A stretch of 20,567 bases of DNA from IMG/VR virus record IMGVR_UViG_3300045051_000947, positions 1 to 20,567 of that record; one strand, written 5' to 3'. Shown piece after piece: positions 14,667 to 20,283 of this stretch. A program made the position numbers and the translations under genes. The DNA comes from a virus. Within the stretch, counting starts at the first letter, position 1, and each line of letters starts with the position of its first letter. Below the pieces are notes generated by a model, which saw only the letters and a list, made by a program, of their open reading frames with translations, searched no databases and was not told where the DNA came from.

Positions 14667-17033
14667 TTACCAAGCCCCCCGGAAATTTCTACTGGCCATG
14701 ATATCGGAAACGGATTTTACCGGTTTATTTTGTCTCGCCTTGAACATAATTGTAGCGGGGTATTGGATAGCATCATGAATATGTGAGTATTCATTTTTGG
14801 CCGGTTCGGTACGGAAAACACCGCTATTACCAATCTCCGGGTAGGCATAACCCCCATCAAAGCCATCAATAGTCATGGTACAGGAATGATCAATAAGCAA
14901 AGCAGGTTCACCATTGATGAGTTTTGACAGACGTTCGGCAACAGACTCCCTTCTCACTTTGAAAGTCTGTATCCCTTTTATTATATTAATAGTTTTACCA
15001 TACTCTTTAGCCTTTTCCTGTATATATTGTGCCGGGGTCTTTTTCACAGAATCCCTACCCTGCGACCCTGCGGGGTCCCCAATGTCCTTAAAGGTGCATT
15101 TAGCATGAAGGTTCATGTTGCACCAGACGACCATCTCCTCTGTAGCATCCATGATCCCCGTAGCATCTTCCCACGTGAATTCTTTAAAAAGATTCCACTG
15201 GCCGGTGGGACCCACATAGGTGAGGATAATAGCTGGACTCAAGCCAGTGTTATCCCACCCCCTGATAATTTCACAAGGTCCTACCGGCTTCAAAGGGGCC
15301 TTGGACACGTGCAGACTACGTTTAAACTCTGGGTAGACCGGCTTTCCCGCCACAGTAATACCCCAAGTGCCCTGTACAAGGGTCTTAAGCAAATCGGGGC
15401 GATCAGCGTAGTCCTTGGCCAGATCCTCATAATACCCCGGCCTAAGGTTGTGCTTATTCTCCTCTTGGCCCTGTTCATAAATAGTATACCCCTCAACGGG
15501 GTTAGAAACAAAATCCTTATATAACCAGTGTTGAGTACTAGGATAGTTTGTGGACAATATAACCTGCGGTGGGGACAGGAAAGGGTTTTTACCCTGTGTG
15601 GATTTCATAGACGGATAGCGGCCTACACGACCAAGCAGACCTTTAACCACATCTGCATGAATTTCTCGTGCTTCATCAACATGGGCACCAGTGAGTTCCA
15701 GTGAGAGTAGGTCACGGACATCCTTCGGATTGTCCAAAGCCTTGAAAATAATCTCGATTTCCCGGTCTTCATAACTTATTTTATATATTTTATCAGTTTG
15801 GTTATAATTACCGAAGATGTTTGTGGGGAACCAGTCAAAATATGATTTTATGGTGGTGTCTCGTAGTTCCGGATAAGTATTTCGTACCACGGCAAAACGA
15901 CTTCTCCGCTTACCCATTACAGGCAAGACCCGTTTACTGGCCATTTCGATGAGGTCGAAAGCACTAGAAGACGTTTTTCCAGTGTTTCCGGTAATAAAGA
16001 CCCTGCCGTTTCTACGGGCCACAAAAAACCCCGTAGATGATTCGAAACAATACTTATAACCATCCACAGAGGGTTTTATATTTATTTTAGAACCTCTAAT
16101 GGTGGTCATCTGATTTCTCTGGTTCGCATATAACCTGTAGACATCTTTCCAATTAGTCTGATGGGGTTTAGTGTATTTCACTCTATTGATCGTAGCCCTA
16201 CAGTTTTGCGTGGCACAGACGTACTGGATAAAATCCGCGTTGGTTGCAACAGTAGTAGAGAATATTTTGCCGCCGTAATTATCAACACAACCGTCCCAGT
16301 GAGGCCATTCATCGTGGATGATGACTAGTTGTTCCGGGGTTGCCTCTATATATTTCCACAGATCCTTATTTTCTTCCGGGGCAAAAAAACATAACCTGAA
16401 TTCTGCAGGTCTTGTAGGAGATACAAACTCGTCCCATCTGATATCACACCTAGACAACAATCCCCGTAACCTTTCGATTTTTCTCTGTTTTCTAAGTGTA
16501 ATTATACACTTACGTTCGGCGGCCCCAACTGCAAAACAACCATCGGCAGAAATGGCCACCATCAACCGTAACTCATCATCACTTAAATTTATACCATTAG
16601 TATTACCAGCACCAAAAGTGGTCGGGAATCTACCATCGAAACCACCCTTCAATTCTTGGTGACTTTGATACAAATCAAATGCCTTGATGGTTTTCCAATC
16701 ACCCGGTTTGTTTTTTAGATCATATAACACCGTATGTTCGGGGGACAACATCTGATCCACGCGGCTATTAAATAGGTGGAAAAATTCTTTACATGGTAAT
16801 TTTACATAATTTTTGGGTTTTCGCCACTCAATTTTGTCGGTACCGATATTGTATTCGGCAACAATATCCCCATCCTGCCATTCATCGAAACTAATCCAAC
16901 CACGTTTCGACAAATACTCAGTGTATTTATCCAGACACCCAAATGGACCGATCAGGAGCTTTACGCGGCTTGAAATATCGGCATGGAAGTCTCTGGCTAC
17001 CGGTCCACAATTATAAGTCAGATCATAAATCAT
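14667..17033 (-). CDS. terL: Terminase large subunit (TerL) interrupted by an intein
   Basis: The frame encodes 788 residues; removing the intein (33-350) leaves 470, a normal TerL length. The ligated exteins restore a Walker A loop, GPFG plus TGKTS. Further TerL marks are Walker B with catalytic acid (HVDEARE, Asp453/Glu454), a coupling segment VILSTNYPS (491-499), and the RNase H-like nuclease with Asp593 (GWDNTG), acids near 650-653 (FKDIGDPAG) and Asp754 (HIHDAIQY). TerL cuts concatemeric DNA and pumps it into the head through the portal. The unspliced precursor has no continuous P-loop, so ATPase activity should need protein splicing. The start is the last of six CTTAATG copies in the repeat array upstream, has GGAGG before it, and overlaps the stop of a 14-codon leader frame. 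Confidence 0.93.
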   Translation of the reverse strand: MIYDLTYNCGPVARDFHADISSRVKLLIGPFGCLDKYTEYLSKRGWISFDEWQDGDIVAEYNIGTDKIEWRKPKNYVKLPCKEFFHLFNSRVDQMLSPEHTVLYDLKNKPGDWKTIKAFDLYQSHQELKGGFDGRFPTTFGAGNTNGINLSDDELRLMVAISADGCFAVGAAERKCIITLRKQRKIERLRGLLSRCDIRWDEFVSPTRPAEFRLCFFAPEENKDLWKYIEATPEQLVIIHDEWPHWDGCVDNYGGKIFSTTVATNADFIQYVCATQNCRATINRVKYTKPHQTNWKDVYRLYANQRNQMTTIRGSKINIKPSVDGYKYCFESSTGFFVARRNGRVFITGNTGKTSSSAFDLIEMASKRVLPVMGKRRSRFAVVRNTYPELRDTTIKSYFDWFPTNIFGNYNQTDKIYKISYEDREIEIIFKALDNPKDVRDLLSLELTGAHVDEAREIHADVVKGLLGRVGRYPSMKSTQGKNPFLSPPQVILSTNYPSTQHWLYKDFVSNPVEGYTIYEQGQEENKHNLRPGYYEDLAKDYADRPDLLKTLVQGTWGITVAGKPVYPEFKRSLHVSKAPLKPVGPCEIIRGWDNTGLSPAIILTYVGPTGQWNLFKEFTWEDATGIMDATEEMVVWCNMNLHAKCTFKDIGDPAGSQGRDSVKKTPAQYIQEKAKEYGKTINIIKGIQTFKVRRESVAERLSKLINGEPALLIDHSCTMTIDGFDGGYAYPEIGNSGVFRTEPAKNEYSHIHDAIQYPATIMFKARQNKPVKSVSDIMASRNFRGAW
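15984..16937 (-). mobile_element. Intein with LAGLIDADG-type homing endonuclease, in TerL Walker A
   Basis: The 318-residue element runs from Cys33 to Asn350 of the TerL frame. Splicing blocks are visible: N-terminal Cys, block B MLSPEHTVLY with His100, and a C-terminal VARRNGRVFITGN followed by Thr (+1). The middle is LAGLIDADG-like: LRLMVAISADG (155-165, Asp164) and a weaker second motif LVIIHDEWPHWDG (236-248, Asp247), followed by IFSTTVATNADFIQYVCATQ, typical of this endonuclease class. Deviations: Ser instead of Thr in block B (SPEH), and Gly instead of the usual penultimate His. Both occur in some active inteins. The element should splice itself out and may home into intein-less terL alleles. 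Confidence 0.93.
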
Positions 17034-17197
17034 TAAGCCTCCATCGATAAGTCATTAAGTCCCCATCGGTAATTCATTAAGTCCCACCCACAACCCCGTC
17101 AGTAATTATTCTGAGGCCCTTCTTCACCCCGTCAGTAATTCATTAAGCCCCACCCACAACCCCATCGGTAATTCATTAAGCCTCCATCGGTAATTCA
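17034..17197 (-). repeat. Nested 22/33/66-bp repeat array of the TerL start junction
   Basis: CTTAATG (minus strand) occurs six times, with its ATG first bases at 17198, 17176, 17143, 17077, 17055 and 17033. The spacings are 22, 33, 66, 22 and 22 bp, all multiples of 11. The units share the start AATTAC(C/T)GA(T/C)GG and the end CTTAATG; the 66-bp unit also repeats the end of the upstream gene (KKGLRI-TDGVVGG coding). Short overlapping frames chain through it: 24 codons from ATG 17198 to TGA 17124, 16 codons from GTG 17127 to TAA 17077, 14 codons from ATG 17077 to TAA 17033, then TerL at 17033. Confidence 0.92.
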
Positions 17198-17665
17198 TTA
17201 AGCCCCACCCACAACCCCGTCAGTAACTATCCTGAGGCCCTTCTTCACCCCTTTGGCGGGAATGACCTTATCTTTCACCGCCTGACCAGAGTATCTGTAT
17301 GCTATGTTGGTGCCTCTACGTAATACCCGGTCTAGCAATCTAGGCTGGTGACCCTCTCTCACCATGGAAGATACATACCCCAACTCAGCGACAAGTTGGG
17401 ATAAAGTTTTGATCTTCGCCTTTATCCGGGCAATTTCAGCATCATAATGTTCAGCAAGGGCGGGGAGAAGATGCGTAGGCACTGGATTCCCCTTGGAGGC
17501 CATGATCTTGGCCCGATAGGCGGGATCTTTCCATTTCGCCTTTTGCCTGTTGGATACTTCTTCCCGATAAGCGGGGTCCTTCCACTTTTCCTTCATCCTT
17601 TTACTGGATTTATCTCTGGCAGAACCCGGTTCTGCCTTTTTTAATTTACCGATCCGTATGCCCAC
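17198..17665 (-). CDS. KWKDPAYR-repeat, NUMOD3-like DNA-binding protein (155 aa)
   Basis: Residues 20-60 hold two copies of a basic aromatic helix motif: EKWKDPAYREEV (26-37) and AKWKDPAYRAKI (43-54), 17 residues apart, preceded by SSKRMK. This arrangement resembles the NUMOD3-type DNA-binding repeats found in phage GIY-YIG and HNH homing endonucleases, but no nuclease domain is present. The rest has a helix LAEHYDAEIARIKAKIKTLS and a basic end (RVLRRGTNIAYRYSG; KKGLRIVTDGVVGGA). I chose GTG at 17663-17665, eight bases after GAGG. A TTG at 17687-17689, directly after the TerS stop, would add eight residues. Its 3' end is partly copied in the repeat array downstream. Function unknown; it may be a homing-endonuclease remnant or a packaging accessory factor. 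Confidence 0.65.
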   Translation of the reverse strand: MGIRIGKLKKAEPGSARDKSSKRMKEKWKDPAYREEVSNRQKAKWKDPAYRAKIMASKGNPVPTHLLPALAEHYDAEIARIKAKIKTLSQLVAELGYVSSMVREGHQPRLLDRVLRRGTNIAYRYSGQAVKDKVIPAKGVKKGLRIVTDGVVGGA

Positions 17666-17689
17666 AATTCTACCCTCAGCTGACCACAA

Positions 17690-18277
17690 CTACTCTAACT
17701 GGCCCTCAATCACCTGACCCTCAATGATAGGGGTGGCCACATTACTCTGGATTCTTATGGTGACCTTGTTATTAATTTCGCTGATGGTCTTGTCGGCAAA
17801 CATGGCCATAGTCTTACCAATCAATTCCAGACCACGAAGGGCATTACCGGCATCCATCTTATCCGTATCCATACACCGTTCCACCACTTCCCGCAAATTT
17901 TGCATGACCCACTTCTGGTCCATATCGGCAGCGCGGGCAATGGCTACGGCCTTTTTCCGGATCGCGGCCTGTACTGGTTTCCGTTGCAGGAAACCCTGCA
18001 CAGTAGTCCCTTTGATTTCTAGTACCTGTGCTACTTTTTTCTTATCAAAATTAGCTTTAACATACTCCCGCACAAATACTTCTTCCCGGAGTGTTAAGGG
18101 CTTTAACTTAAGATACCTGACTAGTTTTTGACCATAGGTTTTGCTGTTGGGATCAGTGTCGGTATACTTTTCAGTTTTTTCTTCTGGAGCGATCGTCTCA
18201 TCAAGAAGCCAATCGCCTCCGCTGCACCAAAGCACACCTGAGTCTTCCACCCCAGACTGTTCAATATCATCAGACAT
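17690..18277 (-). CDS. terS: Terminase small subunit (TerS) (195 aa)
   Basis: Residues about 57-108 form the usual TerS helix-turn-helix: PLTLREEVFVREYVKANFDK, then VAQVLEIKGTTVQGFLQRKP and VQAAIRKKA. Helices after it (WVMQNLREVVERCMDT, NALRGLELIGKTMAMFA) would be the oligomerisation core, and the C-terminus (VIEGQVIEGQLE) could contact TerL or portal. TerS recognises the phage pac/cos site and starts packaging. AAGGAG lies 8 nt before the ATG, so the start is well supported even though 157 nt of the gene lie inside the VRR-NUC gene. There is no later in-frame ATG, GTG or TTG before the HTH. The first 56 residues are acidic and low in order. Confidence 0.85.
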   Translation of the reverse strand: MSDDIEQSGVEDSGVLWCSGGDWLLDETIAPEEKTEKYTDTDPNSKTYGQKLVRYLKLKPLTLREEVFVREYVKANFDKKKVAQVLEIKGTTVQGFLQRKPVQAAIRKKAVAIARAADMDQKWVMQNLREVVERCMDTDKMDAGNALRGLELIGKTMAMFADKTISEINNKVTIRIQSNVATPIIEGQVIEGQLE

Positions 18278-18588
18278 TCACTTTGCTCCTTGCTCACTCT
18301 TGAGGGTGTGGTTAACCGGCCTGACTTACCCACCATTTTTATACGCTTTAATTCTATGGCTATATTTTCTGGTCCCGGTATAATGAAGTCTGGGGCACCT
18401 TTTACCATACCCATACGTTTCAAAAGCACAGCCTGACCTACACTACGTTGACCCTCATTCGGTATATGTATAAAAAACACACCATGTTTGTTGAGCCAGT
18501 CACACAAAATCAAGTGTTCCTCCAGTTCTAGAGGAACTTTCGCGGATGTGGATTTGGTTGTAGCCTTCGTTGCAGGGGTAATTTTCAC
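18121..18588 (-). CDS. VRR-NUC domain nuclease (155 aa)
   Basis: The sequence covers a complete stand-alone VRR-NUC fold: LELEEHLILCDWL (20-32), VFFIHIPNEGQRS (37-49), GQAVLLKRMGMVKGAPDFII (51-70), IAIELKRIK (76-84), SKEQSECLMILNSLGWKTQV (99-118) and GAAEAIGFL (121-129). Catalytic PD-(D/E)xK residues are Asp67, Glu79 and Lys81, with Gln102 in the expected helix. Such proteins are Holliday-junction-type or structure-specific nucleases, and phages often place them near terminase, where they may clear branched DNA before packaging. ATG overlaps the NUMOD3 gene stop (ATGA). The last 52 codons overlap the TerS start in another frame. Confidence 0.88.
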   Translation of the reverse strand: MKITPATKATTKSTSAKVPLELEEHLILCDWLNKHGVFFIHIPNEGQRSVGQAVLLKRMGMVKGAPDFIIPGPENIAIELKRIKMVGKSGRLTTPSRVSKEQSECLMILNSLGWKTQVCFGAAEAIGFLMRRSLQKKKLKSIPTLIPTAKPMVKN

Positions 18589-18866
18589 AAAACCCCCACC
18601 AAAGTATCAGAAATTATGTCCTCACCCTCTGATTTGAGTCTTTGCAATTCAAGGAACATTTCCATTTCCTTCTCCTTGAGCCTTTCTTGCATCATCCTAG
18701 TACGGGTGATGATTTTTTCTAATTTATCGGGTTTATTCAGGGAGGCAGAAATCTTCACCCTAATCTCTTGCGATAAACTTTTTCCTTTGTTCCATGGTTC
18801 TCTTCCCTTGGCCTTAGCAGAAATTTTTGCCTTGGTTTCATCACTGTGATTTTTGGGACCTCTCAC
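18585..18866 (-). CDS. NUMOD3-motif protein without nuclease domain (93 aa)
   Basis: I chose GTG at 18864-18866: GGAGG precedes it by 6 nt, while the more upstream ATGs lie in or directly beside the promoter -10 box. Two NUMOD3 helix units are clear: HSDETKAKISAKAKG (7-21), linker REPWNKGKS, and LSQEIRVKISASLNK (31-45). NUMOD3 is a DNA-binding motif of phage homing endonucleases. The rest is a charged coiled helix (RMMQERLKEKEMEMFLELQR) without GIY-YIG or HNH residues. It heads the packaging operon, so it might be a DNA-binding regulator or packaging factor, or the remnant of a free-standing homing endonuclease. Confidence 0.75.
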   Translation of the reverse strand: MRGPKNHSDETKAKISAKAKGREPWNKGKSLSQEIRVKISASLNKPDKLEKIITRTRMMQERLKEKEMEMFLELQRLKSEGEDIISDTLVGVL

Positions 18867-18885
18867 TGTACCCTCCATACTATTC

Positions 18886-18914
18886 ATTAAAGCACAAACA
18901 AAACCCCTTGTCAA
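18886..18914 (-). promoter_or_regulatory. Sigma70-type promoter of the packaging operon
   Basis: On the minus strand, TTGACA (18909-18914, perfect -35), a 17-bp spacer and TTTAAT (18886-18891, 5 of 6 to TATAAT). The expected transcription start is near 18878-18880, just ahead of the GGAGG and GTG of the NUMOD3 gene. Confidence 0.8.
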
Positions 18915-18929
18915 GAATTTTCATTAGTC

Positions 18930-18974
18930 CTACAAAATGAAAATTTTGTAGCACCACCACGATTGAGGTGCTAC
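18930..18974. promoter_or_regulatory. Two overlapping, mutually exclusive hairpins
   Basis: CTACAAAAT (18930-18938) pairs with ATTTTGTAG (18943-18951) around GAAA. GTAGCACC (18948-18955) pairs with GGTGCTAC (18967-18974). GTAG is shared, so only one can form at a time. They lie just upstream of the packaging promoter. Confidence 0.75.
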
Positions 18975-18992
18975 ACAGTGCCACATGGGAAA

Positions 18993-19007
18993 TTTAGTCT
19001 GACTAAA
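18993..19007. promoter_or_regulatory. Palindrome TTTAGTCTGACTAAA, operator-like
   Basis: A perfect 15-bp dyad (7-bp arms, 1-bp centre). A further half site GACTAAA lies at 19031-19037. This is typical of a dimeric regulator site; the regulator is unknown. Confidence 0.6.
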
Positions 19008-19053
19008 AAAGCTTTATTTCTTTTTACTCCGACTAAATGCTAAAAATTTTCAC

Positions 19054-19065
19054 TGTGGCACTGTA
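19054..19065. repeat. TGTGGCACTGT element (three dispersed copies)
   Basis: TGTGGCACTGTA occurs at 19054-19065 and 20011-20022 on the plus strand, and TGTGGCACTGT at 18975-18985 on the minus strand, always beside a hairpin. Role unknown. Confidence 0.7.
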
Positions 19066-19087
19066 TACAACGAACCTAAAAAGCAAG

Positions 19088-19115
19088 CCCCGTAGGGACG
19101 GGGGTTTTCTCTTTT
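19088..19115 (+). terminator. Hairpin with T-rich tail
   Basis: CCCCGT (19088-19093), loop AGGG, ACGGGG (19098-19103), then GTTTTCTCTTTT. On the opposite strand the same stem is followed by CTTGCTTTTT, so it could act in both directions. Confidence 0.65.
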
Positions 19116-19120
19116 GTAGC

Positions 19121-19192
19121 TGTAGCACTTCTTTCCGGAAAAAAGAAAACAAAACGAGTTTCTTTTTTCCGGGGAACCCCTTTACTGCTACA
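19121..19192. repeat. Nested inverted repeats around a 14-bp perfect stem
   Basis: CCGGAAAAAAGAAA (19135-19148) and its exact inverse complement (19159-19172) flank a 10-bp loop. Outside them, TGTAGCA (19121-19127) faces TGCTACA (19186-19192), and GGGGAACCCC (19171-19180) is a further dyad. Confidence 0.8.
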
Positions 19193-19248
19193 ACCGTTGG
19201 TGCCTTTTGAGACCCTTGTATATTCCCTGACTGATACTTTTTGTCCTA

Positions 19249-19394
19249 CATATTCTGTATACAGGGTCATCCCTATCTTGCCACATATTTTGTATACAGG
19301 GTCATCTTTTTCTTGTCAGCGAACCCGCATATTCTGTATGCAGGACCACCTTTTTCTTGTCAGCGAACCCATATATTCTGTATACAGGGCCACC
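19249..19394. repeat. Four iteron-like 23-bp repeats with GTATAC core
   Basis: Copies start at 19249, 19284, 19328 and 19372 (spacings 35, 44, 44). The common core is TATTYTGTATRCAGG with palindrome CTGTATACAG. Copies 2-4 are followed by TTTTTCTT then CAGCGAACC. One strand stays open through them by chance. Confidence 0.88.
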
Positions 19395-19459
19395 TTTTTC
19401 TTACCAGCGAACCACATTGGCGTACAAAAAAGAAAATGCGTCCAAGGGTGTACGGATAT

Positions 19460-19537
19460 GGTCAAAAAGGGCGGAAAATAGGTCAAAAATAGGTCAAAAA
19501 TAGGTCAAAAATAGGTCAAAAATAGGTCAAAAATGGG
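19460..19537. repeat. 11-bp tandem repeats GGTCAAAAATA
   Basis: GGTCAAAAAT begins at 19481, 19492, 19503, 19514 and 19525, exactly one helical turn apart, with a degenerate copy at 19460. This is typical of iterons bound by a replication or partition protein on one DNA face. Confidence 0.92.
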
Positions 19538-19601
19538 TGAGAAAATTTTTCGGCGGGTGATAACCAAAAGACAAAGGGTGGAGAAAATTTTTCGGCGGAT
19601 G
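19535..19601. repeat. AT-rich direct repeats GAGAAAATTTTTCGGCGG
   Basis: Two copies lie at 19539-19556 and 19581-19598, each preceded by GGGTG and followed by a TG-containing end. They directly adjoin the 11-bp array and could be the melting element of an origin. Confidence 0.85.
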
Positions 19602-19645
19602 TGCGAGGATTTTGTATTGCCTGTGTACTTTTACCCTATTCCTTA

Positions 19646-19678
19646 CTGACAAAATACCTGAATCCTCCAAGGTATTTT
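19646..19678. repeat. Inverted repeat AAAATACC/GGTATTTT with a repeated CTGACAAAATACC
   Basis: AAAATACC (19651-19658) pairs with GGTATTTT (19671-19678) across 12 bp. CTGACAAAATACC (19646-19658) recurs at 19862-19874. Confidence 0.7.
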
Positions 19679-19729
19679 CTCCAATGTATATAAAGCCCGC
19701 GAATCCCGGCTCTAATATTCCCTTCCAGT

Positions 19730-19769
19730 GGGTAGGGGTAAATATCCATCGGGTGGGGGTAAATATCCA
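19730..19769. repeat. 21-bp direct repeat with GGGGTAAATATCCA
   Basis: Two near-identical 19-bp copies lie at 19730-19748 and 19751-19769. They are spaced by two helical turns. Confidence 0.8.
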
Positions 19770-19908
19770 GTATCAAATACCTAAACCCCCCTAGGGCAGG
19801 GGCAGGGGGTTGCTTATTCGGTGGTATAGTACTCGATATCAGTCATCAGCTTTACATCCAACTGACAAAATACCCCTTACAATTGAGTATTTACCTACAT
19901 GACGGGGG

Positions 19909-19954
19909 TTTGACATTTCGTGTCAAAGGTCCGACATTTCGTGTCAAAGGTCCG
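19909..19954. promoter_or_regulatory. Tandem operator-like dyads, 21-bp period
   Basis: TTTGACATTTCGTGTCAAA (19909-19927) is a dyad with 7-bp arms. GACATTTCGTGTCAAAGGTC is repeated exactly at 19912 and 19933. This looks like a pair of repressor sites on the same DNA face; TTGACA at 19910-19915 could be a -35 box covered by the first site. Confidence 0.7.
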
Positions 19955-19977
19955 TCATATGGATAGCGGGTGACAGG

Positions 19978-20068
19978 CCCCGTAAAGATGGAGTTCGATT
20001 GCGGGGTTGTTGTGGCACTGTAGCAACCCTTCCGGGAAAAAGACAACTTTTTTCTGTTCGATTCCCGG
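19978..20068. repeat. Second hairpin / TGTAGCA / AAAAAG-stem module
   Basis: CCCCG (19978-19982) with CGGGG (20002-20006), then TGTGGCACTGTAGCA, then CCGGGAA (20032-20038) with TTCCCGG (20062-20068) and inner AAAAAG/CTTTTT. It has the same order of parts as the module at 19088-19172. Confidence 0.65.
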
Positions 20069-20099
20069 CGAAAACCGCCACAGCCACGACAGAGAGAAG

Positions 20100-20119
20100 G
20101 CCCGTCCTTCCGGGCTTTT
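20100..20119 (+). terminator. Intrinsic terminator-like hairpin
   Basis: GCCCG (20100-20104), loop TCCTTC, CGGGC (20111-20115), then TTTTC. It is followed by TGTAGCACTTC at 20122-20132. Confidence 0.6.
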
Positions 20120-20146
20120 CGTGTAGCACTTCTAACGACCAGAAAG

Positions 20147-20217
20147 TCCCGTTTGCGGGTTTAGGTACCCTTCTTCGGGGTTATTGTCCCGTCCGGGACA
20201 GTTGCCTGTAGCACTTC
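20147..20217 (+). promoter_or_regulatory. Row of small GC hairpins ending in TGTAGCACTTC
   Basis: CCCG-TTTG-CGGG (20148-20159) followed by TTT, then GTCCCG-TC-CGGGAC (20186-20199), then TGTAGCACTTC (20207-20217). The stems could form in a rightward leader transcript. Role unknown. Confidence 0.5.
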
Positions 20218-20224
20218 GCGAGGT

Positions 20225-20266
20225 TCTGCGGGGGACTCTGTGGGGGACTCTGCGGGGGGTTCTGTG
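20225..20266. repeat. 12-bp G-rich tandem repeat
   Basis: Three and a half copies of TCTG(C/T)GGGGGAC-like units. Three runs of five to six G lie 12 bp apart on the plus strand. Confidence 0.75.
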
Positions 20267-20283
20267 AAGCTCCGTATACAAAT

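Noticed and set aside
19249-19394. CTGTATACAG as LexA/SOS boxes
   Set aside because: LexA boxes need CTG and CAG about ten bases apart; here the dyad is only 10 bp long overall. Iteron-type binding fits better.
19249-19394. CRISPR array
   Set aside because: Only four imperfect copies with unequal and partly conserved spacers, and no cas genes in the window.
19197-19492. Two overlapping plus-strand frames across the GTATAC repeats
   Set aside because: Both translate the iteron repeats, have no convincing ribosome site and no family resemblance.
19685-19794. 36-codon plus-strand frame MYIKPANPG...
   Set aside because: AAGG lies too far upstream, and much of the frame is the 21-bp direct repeat; no support beyond openness.
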